A stretch of 43,685 bases of DNA from Deltaproteobacteria bacterium (GCA_016934455.1 JAFGSX010000061.1:1-43685); one strand, 5' to 3'. Shown: positions 16,046 to 25,632, numbered from the stretch's first letter. Numbers and translations: made by a program. The notes: generated by a model from the letters alone, not told the origin.

Positions 16046-19000
16046 TCACGGCGGCGGCGTGCCGTTGTCCGGCGAGAAGCTCAGGCGGCCTCCTGTCAGC
16101 GCCGGATCGCCGTCGTAAGCGAGCGCACCGAAGTCGAGAAAGCGCTCGACCTGCGGGTAATTGCGGCGGGCCAGCGGGCCGTGCTCAATCGCGGTCGCGG
16201 CGCGATGGCAGCGCGCGCAGGAGACATTTTCGGCCAGATGGCAGTCCGCGCAGCCGAGCGCGCGCTCGGCGGGCACCACCTGGTGCTGCAGCGCGGTGTA
16301 GGCCCGGGTCTCGATGAAATCGCGCTGGAACGTGTGCTCGAGACCGGCCTCGGCCACGCCGTCGGCGAGGGCGCGGCTCCCGTCGGAGTGGCTCCAGTAG
16401 CCCGCGGCCAGCTCGGGCGTGGCCAGGATCCGCCGCTCCCGGTCGTAGAGCTGCATCGCGCCGTACACCTGGAACGGCCAGATCCTCGAGCCCGGGTCGG
16501 ATTTGTCTCCGGCCGGCGCGTGCAGGATGACCGGGGCGCTTCCGATCGGATCGCCGGCGGCGTGGGCGATGCGGCTGCCATCCCACCAGCCGTAGGTCGG
16601 CACCAGGTTGCGCCGCCAGCGCATCAGGCCGTGCCGCTTGTTGTAAGTCGTCAGCGTGGCGTTGACCTGGCTCTCGTCGGGCAGCGCGCCGGACAACGGG
16701 ACCTGCTGCTCCCCGGGTCGCTCGCCCAGGCGCGGCTCCGGAGCAAATCCCCCGTCCGGCTGCAACGGCGACGGATCGTCCCGACCGGCCTGAGAGCGGT
16801 CGAGCCAGATCAGGGTCGGCGACTGGCGCGCGACCAGCGGCACATGGCAGCTCACGCAGGCGACTGCAGCGACGTGCCGGTCGAGATGGCGGCCGAGCAG
16901 GCCAGCGATGCGGTGCGGCTCGCCGCCGTGGCAGCGCTCGCACGTCACGCGGCCCTCGTCTGCGGGCGCGCTCAGCGATCTGCCTGCGATCTGGTGGCGG
17001 ACGGTGGTGTGGCAGTCCTGGCAGCGCATGTCGGCGCGCCCCATGTGGACATCGAAATCGGCCGGCGGCTGGATCAGCAACGGCTCCAGGTCGCCGTGCC
17101 CGACGTCGCTGCCGCCGTCGCTCCAGATGTGGCAGCCGGCACAGTTGCCGCGCCCGGGCCGGCCGATCCTGGCTGCGACCGCGGCCAGGTCGACTCCCGG
17201 ATCGAGAAGGCCGCCGTCGCTATGGCGATGGCGGTCGCTCGTGTCGTGGCAGACCAGGCAATCGATGCTGGCCAGGTCGGTGCCGGCGGTGGCCGGGCCG
17301 AGCGGCGTCTGGCGCCGGTCTCCGACGACGGGCTGCGAGCGGCCGTGTCGGAAGAAGTGCGTCGATCGCCGCACCTCGCGTCCGCTCTGCAGGTGGCAGC
17401 TCAGGCATTGCGCGGTCGCGTCGCGCCCGGTCGCCGGCCCGGACCCCTGCACCAGCGCCCGGTGATCCGGGGTGTGGCGGCGGTGGCAACCCAGGCAGTC
17501 GACCGGCGCCCCCACCTCCTGTCCGAGCTGCTGGTGGCAGCCGATGCACTGCCGGTGATAGGCGCCCAGCAGCCCCGGGCGCGACGGTGCGTCGGCCTCG
17601 CCGGCGCGGCGGTGGCAGTGGCCGCAGCTCAGCGGTCGGTTCTGCTCGGCGTCGCCGTGGCAGGCGCTGCAGGCCGGGCCGAGGTGGATCTCCAGGTCGC
17701 GGTGCAGATCGACCAGATCGATGCCGATACGGTCCTCCCCGTCCCTGGCGTGACGATGGTGGCAGGCCGCGCAGTTGCCGCGGGAGGCGTTGTCGTGAGA
17801 GCGGTGTGAGAATCGCACCGGCTGGTAGTCGTCGATCGCCGCGTTGAGGCCGGGGTCGTTGAGGAAAAAGAAGGTCCGGTAGTCCCGCGGGCGCCCGGCG
17901 CGGGCGATATCCGGCGCCGCGGTCGGCGGCGGCGCGCGCACGACCGCGGAAGCCGGAGCGCGCGTCGTCTGCGAGCTCGCGATCGACTGCTCGTGCACGA
18001 CGGCGTAGACGACCGCGAACAGCACCAGCAGGCCGGCCGCAGCGCCGCGCAGCGCCCACTCGACCGTAGGTGCCACCCGGGGCAAGGGCTCGCCGGCCAC
18101 GCGCGGCGTCGGCTCGCTCGCCGTCAGCACCGGCAAGTAGGTCACCACCAGCCGGTACAGGAACGCGATGGTGCAGACGATGGCGACGGTGACGGCGATC
18201 TCTCCCAGGGCCGGAAAATAGCCATGCGCTGCGTGCGGCGGTGTGTAACCGACCACGAAGACGTTGACGCGGTTGATGGCGACGCCGACGACGACGCAGA
18301 GCGCTGCCGCGAACAGCAGGCCGGTGCTCTCGCGCACCCGCCGCGCCAGCAGCGCGCAGAAAGGCAGTCCGATGCCGACCAGCAGCTCGACCGCGAGGGC
18401 GGTGGTGGCGGTCGGTCGCGCCAACCAGTCGAGTCGGTCCGCGCGCCAGGCGAGGTCGCCCAGGCGCAGCCCGGCGTAGACCGCGATGAACCAGGGGATC
18501 CAGCGCGCCAGCGGCGTCAGCAGGCTCATCTCGACCGGCCGGCGCAGGCTCCTGGCGGAGGCGATCGACTCGACGATGACCATCGGAAAGCCGACCATGA
18601 TCGCCGACGCCAGAAACTGCAGCGGCAGCAGCGGCGTGTACCAGAACGGATCGAGCTTGGTCGGCGCGATCACCATCAGCGCGCCGAAAGACGACTGGTG
18701 CATGCAGGAGAGCACCACGCCCGCCAGCACGAACAGCGGCAGCGCGACGCGCACCGCGGTCCGTGCCAGGCGCAGCGATCTTTCGAGCCAGGGTCGCCGC
18801 CGCGCGCGCCCGACCCGAGCCACGGCCTGCTGTATGCCCTCGAGCCAGGCCGGCGCCAGCTCGACGGTGAGCACGGCCAGGTAGGCCATGACGCAGATAC
18901 CGACCTCGAACAACACGGAGTTGCCCTGCCACCAGAAGATGGGCCGCCAGATGTTCCAGTAGCGACCGAGATCGAACAGCAGCGACAGAACCAGCATGGT

Positions 19001-19297
19001 GTAGCAGAGCCAGGCGGTGAGGATGGCCGATCTGAGCAGCGGCCGGTATCGCGGGCGGCCAAAGACCTCTACCAGCGCGGCCGTGGTGAATCCTCCGGCG
19101 GCCAGCGCGACGCAGCAGCCCTTGAGCGCGATCCAGAGGCCCCAGGGATAGCGATCGCTGAGATTGGTGATCGCGCCCAGACCGGCAAAGAACCGCGCCA
19201 GCGCAAACGCATAGCCCACGGCCATCAACGTCAGCAGGACGAGCGTGCCGGTGGTGAAGAGGGGCCGGCGCACCGGCGCTGGTTGCCGCGGGTTCAC
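16046..19297 (-). CDS. HybB/NrfD-type membrane subunit fused to 13-heme cytochrome c
   Basis: Residues 14-390 are a HybB-like multi-helix quinol-binding subunit (YPWGLWIALKG at 50-60, GRYWNIWRP at 111-119, SCMHQSSFGALMV at 197-209, INRVNVFVVGYTPPH at 341-355). A further helix at about 415-434 leads into a soluble part (465-1083) with 13 CxxCH motifs, starting CAACH near 509 and ending CADCH and CARCH near the C-terminus. The protein probably passes electrons between menaquinol and periplasmic carriers or an external acceptor. The start is GTG at 19297 with GAGGTGA upstream, four bases after the ferredoxin gene stop. HybB and multiheme cytochromes are usually separate proteins; a cytochrome b-multiheme fusion is known in Geobacter CbcL. 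No hydrogenase subunit is nearby. Confidence 0.9.
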   Translation of the reverse strand: MNPRQPAPVRRPLFTTGTLVLLTLMAVGYAFALARFFAGLGAITNLSDRYPWGLWIALKGCCVALAAGGFTTAALVEVFGRPRYRPLLRSAILTAWLCYTMLVLSLLFDLGRYWNIWRPIFWWQGNSVLFEVGICVMAYLAVLTVELAPAWLEGIQQAVARVGRARRRPWLERSLRLARTAVRVALPLFVLAGVVLSCMHQSSFGALMVIAPTKLDPFWYTPLLPLQFLASAIMVGFPMVIVESIASARSLRRPVEMSLLTPLARWIPWFIAVYAGLRLGDLAWRADRLDWLARPTATTALAVELLVGIGLPFCALLARRVRESTGLLFAAALCVVVGVAINRVNVFVVGYTPPHAAHGYFPALGEIAVTVAIVCTIAFLYRLVVTYLPVLTASEPTPRVAGEPLPRVAPTVEWALRGAAAGLLVLFAVVYAVVHEQSIASSQTTRAPASAVVRAPPPTAAPDIARAGRPRDYRTFFFLNDPGLNAAIDDYQPVRFSHRSHDNASRGNCAACHHRHARDGEDRIGIDLVDLHRDLEIHLGPACSACHGDAEQNRPLSCGHCHRRAGEADAPSRPGLLGAYHRQCIGCHQQLGQEVGAPVDCLGCHRRHTPDHRALVQGSGPATGRDATAQCLSCHLQSGREVRRSTHFFRHGRSQPVVGDRRQTPLGPATAGTDLASIDCLVCHDTSDRHRHSDGGLLDPGVDLAAVAARIGRPGRGNCAGCHIWSDGGSDVGHGDLEPLLIQPPADFDVHMGRADMRCQDCHTTVRHQIAGRSLSAPADEGRVTCERCHGGEPHRIAGLLGRHLDRHVAAVACVSCHVPLVARQSPTLIWLDRSQAGRDDPSPLQPDGGFAPEPRLGERPGEQQVPLSGALPDESQVNATLTTYNKRHGLMRWRRNLVPTYGWWDGSRIAHAAGDPIGSAPVILHAPAGDKSDPGSRIWPFQVYGAMQLYDRERRILATPELAAGYWSHSDGSRALADGVAEAGLEHTFQRDFIETRAYTALQHQVVPAERALGCADCHLAENVSCARCHRAATAIEHGPLARRNYPQVERFLDFGALAYDGDPALTGGRLSFSPDNGTPPP

Positions 19298-19301
19298 GAG
19301 T

Positions 19302-20222
19302 TCACCTCGCCCTGCCTCCCGTGTCGGCCGGGCGCGTTGGATCGGCGCGCTGCTCTCGGCGCCGGGAGTGCCACATCAGGGCACCCAGCGCGCCATAGGC
19401 GGCGAGGGGCAGGGCGCCGTACCTGAAGACGGTGTGCTGGAGCTTCTCGGTCAGGCGCGCCGGCGAGATCCCGGGCAACTCGGGCAGCCCGATCTCCGAC
19501 GGGCTCCGGCCCACCAGGTAGAGCCAGCAGGTGCCGCCGCCCTCGCGCTCGCCGTAGATGATGTCCAGGTAGCGGTCCGGCCGATCGGCGATGCGCTGGC
19601 GCGCAAGCCGCAGCAGGTCGCCGCGCTGGCCGAAAACCAGTGCCTCGACGGGACAGGCCTCGGCGCAGGCGGGATTGGCCGTTGGCCCGCGGCTGGTATT
19701 GGCGCAGAACTCGCATTTGACGACGCGCGGTGCCAGCGCCTCGCGGTACTGATAGGCCGGGATCTCGAAGGGGCAGGCCACCATGCAGTAGCGGCACCCC
19801 AGGCAGATGCGGGCGTCGTATCGCACCGGCCCGGCCTCGGACTTGGTCAGCGCGCCGACGATGCAGGCCGAGACGCAGGCCGGGTCGAGGCAGTGCATGC
19901 ACTGGACCTTCGCGTAGGTCTCTCGGCGGTGTCGCTGGTCGCGCGACGGCGTGCCCGGGTACTGGTTGACGACGGTGAGGGCGCGGTCGGTCGGTCGCCG
20001 CTCGCCGCAAAACGCGGTCCGGTGGTCCGCGGGCCGATCGGGCCCGGGCAGCGCATTGGCGCGATTGCAGGCCTCCTCGCACTTGCGGCAACCGATGCAG
20101 AGCGCGGTGTCGACCAGGCAGGCCGCCTGCTGGACAGCATCGTTGCTCGCGGCGCGCGCCGGACCGACCGCCGCTGCACTGGCCAGCGCCACCTTGAAAA
20201 AATCGCGCCGCCTGATGTTCAT
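19302..20222 (-). CDS. HybA-like periplasmic 4Fe-4S ferredoxin subunit
   Basis: The 306-residue protein begins with a Tat signal (twin arginine R5-R6 in RRDFFK, hydrophobic segment to about residue 24) and has four ferredoxin-type cysteine groups: CIGCRKCEEAC, CMHCLDPACVSAC, CLGCRYCMVACP and CEFC with CAEACP. A hydrophobic stretch near the C-terminus (ALPLAAYGALGALMW) probably anchors it to the membrane, as in HybA. It is the natural electron-transfer partner of the HybB-multiheme protein encoded four bases downstream. The ATG lies 22 bases after the rlmE stop; the ribosome-binding site is weak, so expression may depend on upstream translation. Confidence 0.9.
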   Translation of the reverse strand: MNIRRRDFFKVALASAAAVGPARAASNDAVQQAACLVDTALCIGCRKCEEACNRANALPGPDRPADHRTAFCGERRPTDRALTVVNQYPGTPSRDQRHRRETYAKVQCMHCLDPACVSACIVGALTKSEAGPVRYDARICLGCRYCMVACPFEIPAYQYREALAPRVVKCEFCANTSRGPTANPACAEACPVEALVFGQRGDLLRLARQRIADRPDRYLDIIYGEREGGGTCWLYLVGRSPSEIGLPELPGISPARLTEKLQHTVFRYGALPLAAYGALGALMWHSRRREQRADPTRPADTGGRAR

Positions 20223-20243
20223 CGGGACGTCACCGGTGCCGCG

Positions 20244-20942
20244 TCATTTCTGCGCGCTTCTGCAATCGATCTGAGCCATTCCGGCCGATGTCCGCCAGCC
20301 GGTAGCGACCAGGTAGATCTCCTTGCTGTGGCTGCGCGTCGCGCGCGGTCGCAGGGTGCGGACCTCGCGCGCCGCCAGGCGCAGCCGGGCGATGAGAGCG
20401 GGAACATCGCCACCGTCGAAGATCTTGGCGACGAAGAATCCGCCATCGGCGACCGCCGCGGCTGCGATCTCGAGCGCGCGCTCGACCAGGGCCAGCGAGC
20501 GGGCCTGGTCGGCGTGGCGGACCCCGCTGGTGTGGGGCGCCAGATCCGAGAGCAGGCCGTCGAAGCGCCCGCCGGCGGCGGCGACGAGCTGCCCCGGCTC
20601 GATCGCGGCGACGTCGCCGCGCAGCACCGTGACCCAGGGCGGCAAGGGCACCTCGACCGGGTCGACGTCGACACCGATGACGCGGCCGCCGCGGCCGACG
20701 ATCTGTGCGGCGAGCTGCAACCACGACCCGGGCGCGCACCCGAGGTCGAGCAGCCGCTGCCCCTGCCTCAGCAGCTCGACGCGCTGCTGGATCTCTTCGA
20801 GCTTGAAGACCGAGCGCGCGGCAAAACCCTGGTCGCGGGCACGCCGAAAAAAGCCATCGTGTCGGCGGTAGCCACCGGACTTCTTTTCGTCGCGGCCTTC
20901 GCTACCGCGCCGGCTGCGGTTGTGGCGGCGAGGTCGGTTCAT
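20244..20942 (-). CDS. rlmE: 23S rRNA 2'-O-ribose methyltransferase RlmE (FtsJ/RrmJ)
   Basis: The 232-residue enzyme methylates U2552 of 23S rRNA, using S-adenosylmethionine. The SAM site is LLDLGCAPGSW (64-74). The catalytic K-D-K-E tetrad is Lys47 (SVFKLEEI), Asp133 (LLSDLAPHTSG), Lys173 (VAKIF) and Glu208 (SKEIYLVATG). The N-terminal 30 residues are basic and probably bind RNA. The ATG lies 41 bases inside the upstream FecR-like gene; no later in-frame start occurs before the conserved region. The same-strand run includes genes of unrelated function, so this may be loose co-transcription. Confidence 0.92.
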   Translation of the reverse strand: MNRPRRHNRSRRGSEGRDEKKSGGYRRHDGFFRRARDQGFAARSVFKLEEIQQRVELLRQGQRLLDLGCAPGSWLQLAAQIVGRGGRVIGVDVDPVEVPLPPWVTVLRGDVAAIEPGQLVAAAGGRFDGLLSDLAPHTSGVRHADQARSLALVERALEIAAAAVADGGFFVAKIFDGGDVPALIARLRLAAREVRTLRPRATRSHSKEIYLVATGWRTSAGMAQIDCRSAQK

Positions 20943-21756
20943 TCCAGCGCCCGACGGGCAACACCTTGCGCACTGCGTTGCCAGCGATGTCCTCGGCCAG
21001 GATCACGGCCTCCTGGGAACCAGGGTGAAGCGCAGCCACGAACTCGCCGCTGGTATCGGGATAGTGGAGCTCGCCGTTGATATAGACGCGGCCGCCCGGC
21101 GTCACCCGGCCGTTTACCGTGGGCAGTTCACCGGCCTTGGTCCGCGGTGCAAGCTCGGCGGTCAATTCCAGCGGTGGCACGCCGTCGTTGACGACGACCG
21201 GTGACAGCGGCGACAGGACGAAGAACTGCCCCGGCTTGATCTCGGTTGGCCGTCCCTTGGCCTCGTGCAGCAGCAGCGTGCCGTCGAGCACGGTTCCGGC
21301 CAGCAACCCCTTGCCGTCGGCGTTGAGGAAGAAAGCGCCGGGCAGCATTTCGAGATAGACGTCGCTGACCTGCTGACCGAGCGTCATCCCGCGTTGGCCG
21401 TCGACGTCGACGCGGATACGGCCCGAGACCAGTTGCCAGGCCGGATCGGCCGGCCCCTGCTTTTTGCGCGTGCGGAGCGAGGAGCTGTCGAAGATGGTGA
21501 GGGTGCCGGCCGGAGCGCCGAGCGCGACCGACGAGTAGGTCGACGTGCGCAGCTCGTGCTCGTATCCGATGAGCTGACCGGGCTTGGGTCGCTCGGGACG
21601 CGCGCCCTCGATGCGCAGCTCGCTCACCCCGACCACCTCCTGGATCACGGCCTGGTGGCCGCGGTAGCCCATCGGGTTGCCGCGGATCGCGATCGTGACG
21701 ACCACGAGGACGAGCGCCAGCCCGATCAGAGAGAGAGAGAGAATCCTGGTCTTCAT
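20902..21756 (-). CDS. Membrane-anchored FecR-domain protein
   Basis: The 284-residue protein has one N-terminal membrane helix (about 7-25) and a periplasmic part. The middle (about 60-190) reads as a FecR-like beta domain: YEHELRTSTYSSVALGAP, a weak-basic turn, then LVSGRIRVDV and GTVLDGTLLLHEAKGRP. The last 80 residues (VNGRVTPGGRVYINGE and onward) look like an Ig-like or carboxypeptidase-regulatory-like beta domain. Such stand-alone FecR proteins are common in Myxococcota and have no proven role; no TonB receptor or ECF sigma factor is adjacent. The ribosome-binding site is weak. Its 3' end overlaps rlmE by 41 bases. Confidence 0.7.
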   Translation of the reverse strand: MKTRILSLSLIGLALVLVVVTIAIRGNPMGYRGHQAVIQEVVGVSELRIEGARPERPKPGQLIGYEHELRTSTYSSVALGAPAGTLTIFDSSSLRTRKKQGPADPAWQLVSGRIRVDVDGQRGMTLGQQVSDVYLEMLPGAFFLNADGKGLLAGTVLDGTLLLHEAKGRPTEIKPGQFFVLSPLSPVVVNDGVPPLELTAELAPRTKAGELPTVNGRVTPGGRVYINGELHYPDTSGEFVAALHPGSQEAVILAEDIAGNAVRKVLPVGRWNEPTSPPQPQPAR

Positions 21757-21808
21757 CGGTTATCGGCACCCGGAACTGCCGCGATGATCGACGGCTTTGG
21801 CTCCGCCG

Positions 21809-23281
21809 TCAACCGTGGCGCGGCCCGCGCGCAGGCGCGCGTCGACGCGGCGCCGCGGCTGGCAGCGGCGAGCAGGGCAGCGGCGGCACCTCGCGGTACC
21901 AGGGCGCGGCCAGCCTCGGGTTGAACGTGCCAAAGCGCAACCGCGGATGGCGCGCCGCCAGCTCCAGCACGAAGCCGCGCAGGCCCAGGCGCTGCCCGCG
22001 TTCGACCGGAAGCACGCGCTGGTAGTGGGCAGGGTCGAGGCACAAGTTGCGCAACTGCACCATGTCGAGGCAGCCCTCGTCGCACAGAGCGGACACGGCG
22101 TCCAGCTCGGCGCGGCGATCGGTCCAGCCCGGCCACAGCAGCAGGTTTATCGAGGTGTAGGCGCCGGCGTCATGGGCCAGCCGCAGCGACTCGATCAGCT
22201 CGTTGAGGCCAAAACCGTCGGGCCGGAAATAGGCGCGAAACACCGCCTCGTCGAAGCTGTTGACCGAGATTCGCACCGCGCCGACACCGGCCTGCACCGC
22301 GTCCAGCACCACCTTTGGCCGTGAGCCGTTGGAATTGAGGTTGATCACGCCGCGCGCCGTGCGCGCCCGCGCCTGCCGGATCGCCTCGACCAGCAGGCCG
22401 CCGTTGAGCGTGGGTTCGCCCTCGCAGCCCTGGCCAAAGCTGATCATCGGCTCCGGCGCTCGCTCGAGGTGGTGCACGATGACGTCGGAGATCTCGGCTG
22501 TGGTGGGTGTGAACCGCAGCCGATACTGAGGCACCGGCGCCTCCCACTCGGGCGCCTTGGACAGGCAGCCGAGGCAGGCCGCGTTGCAGGCCGGCGCCGT
22601 GGGCAGCGCGCCCTCCCAGCGCCGGTAGAAGATGTTCTGGGCGCAGCGGCAGCCGTAGTCGAGCGCGCATCGCGCCAGTTGACCGAGCACGCGGTTGTCC
22701 GGTTCGGCCCGCAACCGTTGCGCGACGCGCTGCGTCAGGTCGGGCGTGCCGTACAGCTCGGGGGCCCAGCGGCTGAGCTCGTCGGCCTGAAACAGCGCCG
22801 CGGCGTGGGTCGCGCCGGTGGCGCCGACCGCGGTGTAGGCCCACAGCGGCAATCCGGGCCGTCCCTCTCCCGGGTCTCGCACGGTCGGTGCGATCCAGCC
22901 CTCGCCGAGGTAGCGCGCCGCCGGCAGATGCGTGCGCACGAAGCCGGGCGGGGGATGCACGGCGACGGCGCGCGGCTCGAACGTCACCCCCCCGAGGTCG
23001 CAGCGGTCGACCACCTCGATGCGGCCGGTGGCGCGGTCAAAGCCGAGCGGCCGCGTCGCCGGCAACTGCATCAGCTCCCAGCCCGGAGGCAGGGGCGACA
23101 GATCGGCGGGCTCGGCCGGCCGCGGCGCCACGCCGTCGTCGACGACCAGATCGAGGTCGGGGTGGGCATAGACCTGACCGTCGGGCGCGGCGACGAGCAG
23201 GGCGCAGCGCGCTGCCCGATGCGGCAGCGCCCGCGTCCGCCGGGTCGCGCGCCGGCCTCCAGATGGTCGGGTGTGTCTCAT
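21809..23281 (-). CDS. Radical SAM protein with long N-terminal extension
   Basis: The 490-residue protein has a radical SAM core from about 228 on: C232-x3-C236-x2-C239 and the SAM-binding motif GCEGEP at 285-290, then INLNSNGS and VRISVNSFDE strands. The first 225 residues include a C205/C211/C213 group just before the core and are otherwise unrecognised; the first 25 are Arg-rich and may not be translated if a later start is used. There is no SPASM or B12 domain. Its substrate is unknown. It lies 31 bases after the kinase gene and 52 before the FecR-like gene on the same strand. It is separate from the peptide-modifying enzyme at 6990. Confidence 0.75.
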   Translation of the reverse strand: MRHTRPSGGRRATRRTRALPHRAARCALLVAAPDGQVYAHPDLDLVVDDGVAPRPAEPADLSPLPPGWELMQLPATRPLGFDRATGRIEVVDRCDLGGVTFEPRAVAVHPPPGFVRTHLPAARYLGEGWIAPTVRDPGEGRPGLPLWAYTAVGATGATHAAALFQADELSRWAPELYGTPDLTQRVAQRLRAEPDNRVLGQLARCALDYGCRCAQNIFYRRWEGALPTAPACNAACLGCLSKAPEWEAPVPQYRLRFTPTTAEISDVIVHHLERAPEPMISFGQGCEGEPTLNGGLLVEAIRQARARTARGVINLNSNGSRPKVVLDAVQAGVGAVRISVNSFDEAVFRAYFRPDGFGLNELIESLRLAHDAGAYTSINLLLWPGWTDRRAELDAVSALCDEGCLDMVQLRNLCLDPAHYQRVLPVERGQRLGLRGFVLELAARHPRLRFGTFNPRLAAPWYREVPPLPCSPLPAAAPRRRAPARGPRHG

Positions 23282-23312
23282 GTCCGGTCGCCGGCGCTCA
23301 TCGGTCGCGCGA

Positions 23313-25490
23313 TCACTTGCATTTGAGGGGGAGGATCTCGTCCTTCTCCGGCTCTTCCTCGTTGAGCGTCAGAGTGGTCTCGTAGGTCTCGCAGCCCGGC
23401 GCCTTGAGCACGATCTTGAGCGGCGGCCCCTGCGCGTCCAGGTTGTCGAGGATCAGCGGCGTCTTGCCGCGGTTCTTGCCATTGACGATGACGGTCGCCT
23501 CGTCGGAGGCCGACTTGATGGTACGCCTCACGAAGCGCGACCGCAGCGTGGCGGTGATGCGCTCGGTGGCGTTGACGTCGACCGTGATGCGCTGGCTAAA
23601 AGCCGCAAAGTTGTCGCGCCGGATCTCGATCTTGTGGTCGACCGCGGCGGCCACGTCGATGGTCGACGGCGTGACCTGGTTGCTGTTCTCGCCGTCGATC
23701 CAGATCTGCGCCCCCGCTGGCGTCGAACTGATCTCGAGCGTCCCGAGCTGGTCGGGCAGCTTTTCGAGGTTGATGACGCGGTTGGTGGTGGTGTTCTTGC
23801 TGACGACGATCTTCTCCGAAAAGGGGATGTAGCCCTCTTTTTGAGCCGCCAGGTCGTGGGTGCCGGCCTTGATGTTCGGCAGCGAGAGCGAGCAGTTGGC
23901 CGAGCTGCCGACCGATTCGCCGTCGAGAAAGACCTTGACGTCGCAGGGCTGAGTCGTGATCAGGATCGTGCCCTTGCCCAGCACGAACAGGTAGAGGCCG
24001 AGCCCGACCAGCACGGTGCCGACCAGCGCCCCGAGCGAGATCCCCAGCACCTTGAACAGCGAGCTCGGTCGGTCGGGATCGTCGAAGCGCTCGCTGATCG
24101 GAACGGGTCGCAGCGCCGGCCGGATGCCGGCCGTCTCCAGCCGCGGCGTCGGCATCATGGCGGTCGGGGCCGAGCTGGCCGCCGGCACCGCCGGGTCGGT
24201 CGGCGCCGAGGGCGAGGCGCGCATCACGCCGGCCCGCGAGCCACCCCGGCGCGGCGCCTGGCCCGCCCCGCTGTCGGTGCCGCCGGCTGGCCGCGCCGGC
24301 ACGCGCTCGATCATCGACGAGAAGATGTCGTTGGCGTCGCTCGATCCGCCTGCCGGGCGGATCTGCTTGCGGCCGCCGTCCTCCTCCAGCGCGGCCATCA
24401 CCGCGGCGCTGCCGCGATCGAGCTCGGGCGGCACGTCGACCTTTCTGGTCTTCTGCGCCGCCAGGTCGACCTTGGCCGGCTCCTCGGGCATCTCGATATC
24501 GCGGTACGCCTCCATGCGCAGGCGCTCGCGGTCGTAGTCGACCGTGAAATTCTCGCGCAGGTACTGGCCCACCTCGAGCCGCGTCGGCGGGTTGCCGCTC
24601 ATGATCAAAAACCGCTGCAACGCCTGCGACAGCTCGGCCGCCCACTGGAAGCGGTCGTCCGGCTCCTTGGCCAGCGCCTTGTAGATGATCTGCTCCAGGT
24701 CGTGCGGGATGTTCTTGTTGACGATGGTGGGCGGCGTCAGCTCGACGTTGCGCACCATCTCGAGCAGCGAGAAGTCGCTGTCGGCCTGAAACGCGCGCTG
24801 GCCGGTCAGCAGCTCGTACAGGCAGACGCCGAGCGCGAACACGTCGGCGCGCTGATCGATCGGCAGCCCGCGCACCTGCTCGGGAGCCATGTAACCGAAC
24901 TTGCCCTTGAGGATGCCGGCCTGGGTGCGCGACGCCTTGCCGGCCGCCTTGGCGATGCCGAAGTCGATGAGCTTGACCTCGCCCTCCCACGACACCAGGA
25001 TGTTCTGCGGGCTGACGTCGCGGTGCACGATCTTGAGATCGACGCCGAAGTTGTCCTTTTTGCGGTGCGCGTAGTCCAGCCCCTCGCACACGTTCTGGAT
25101 TACGTGGCAGGCGATCGGGACCGGCAGCGGCTCTTTGCGCTGGCGTTGATACTGCCAGATGGTCTTGCAGTCCTTGCCCGGCACGTACTCCATGGCGATG
25201 AAGTAGGTGTCGTCGATCTTGCCCAGCTCGTAGACCTGGCCGATGCTGGCGTGCTGCAGCAGCACCGTGATCTTGGCCTCGTCCTTGAACATGGTGACGA
25301 AGTCGGCGTCCTCGGCCACGTGCGGCAGGATCTTCTTGATGGCGACGATGCGCTGGAAGTCCTCGGCGCCGAAGATCTTGGCGCGCCACACCTCGGCCAT
25401 GCCGCCCGAGGCGATGCGGTCCAGCAGCAGATAGCGGCCGAACTTCTGCGGCTTCAGCTTTTTGGCCGGTTTCGCCTGCCCGCTGGCCAT
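23313..25490 (-). CDS. Membrane Ser/Thr protein kinase with PEGA repeats
   Basis: The 725-residue protein has a Hanks-type kinase domain (17-295): glycine loop ASGGMAEV, Lys52, HRDVSPQN with Asp158, DFG at 176-178 and APE at 202-204. A Pro/Ala-rich linker (350-475) leads to one membrane helix (481-504). Outside are two clear PEGA-type beta domains (from about 507 and 575) and a third related segment (ATVIVNGKNRGKTPLIL). PEGA kinases are abundant in Myxococcota and may sense envelope signals. The ATG at 25490 is preferred; an ATG two codons earlier is possible and a longer frame to 25544 lacks support. Confidence 0.92.
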   Translation of the reverse strand: MASGQAKPAKKLKPQKFGRYLLLDRIASGGMAEVWRAKIFGAEDFQRIVAIKKILPHVAEDADFVTMFKDEAKITVLLQHASIGQVYELGKIDDTYFIAMEYVPGKDCKTIWQYQRQRKEPLPVPIACHVIQNVCEGLDYAHRKKDNFGVDLKIVHRDVSPQNILVSWEGEVKLIDFGIAKAAGKASRTQAGILKGKFGYMAPEQVRGLPIDQRADVFALGVCLYELLTGQRAFQADSDFSLLEMVRNVELTPPTIVNKNIPHDLEQIIYKALAKEPDDRFQWAAELSQALQRFLIMSGNPPTRLEVGQYLRENFTVDYDRERLRMEAYRDIEMPEEPAKVDLAAQKTRKVDVPPELDRGSAAVMAALEEDGGRKQIRPAGGSSDANDIFSSMIERVPARPAGGTDSGAGQAPRRGGSRAGVMRASPSAPTDPAVPAASSAPTAMMPTPRLETAGIRPALRPVPISERFDDPDRPSSLFKVLGISLGALVGTVLVGLGLYLFVLGKGTILITTQPCDVKVFLDGESVGSSANCSLSLPNIKAGTHDLAAQKEGYIPFSEKIVVSKNTTTNRVINLEKLPDQLGTLEISSTPAGAQIWIDGENSNQVTPSTIDVAAAVDHKIEIRRDNFAAFSQRITVDVNATERITATLRSRFVRRTIKSASDEATVIVNGKNRGKTPLILDNLDAQGPPLKIVLKAPGCETYETTLTLNEEEPEKDEILPLKCK

Positions 25491-25603
25491 GGTCATCCAC
25501 ACCCGCGCCAAACGCGCATAGAATCCCCCGCAAAAATACCGCACCTGGGCAGCGGGTCAAATGAACATCTGCGTCCGTTCCCGCCCGCCACCCGCGACGG
25601 CGC

Positions 25604-25632
25604 TTGCGACCGCCATTCCCATCGGCTATGGA
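25604..25632 (+). promoter_or_regulatory. Sigma-70-like promoter for the tRNA cluster
   Basis: TTGCGA (25604-25609) and TATGGA (25627-25632) are separated by 17 bases. The -10 element ends 12 bases before the first base of tRNA-Pro, a normal spacing for a tRNA operon promoter. Confidence 0.5.

Noticed and set aside
16046-20222. Uptake hydrogenase operon
   Set aside because: HybA- and HybB-like proteins are present but no large or small hydrogenase subunit or maturation gene is in the window.
25491-25544. Longer N-terminus of the kinase
   Set aside because: The extension has no ribosome-binding site and does not resemble kinase N-termini.
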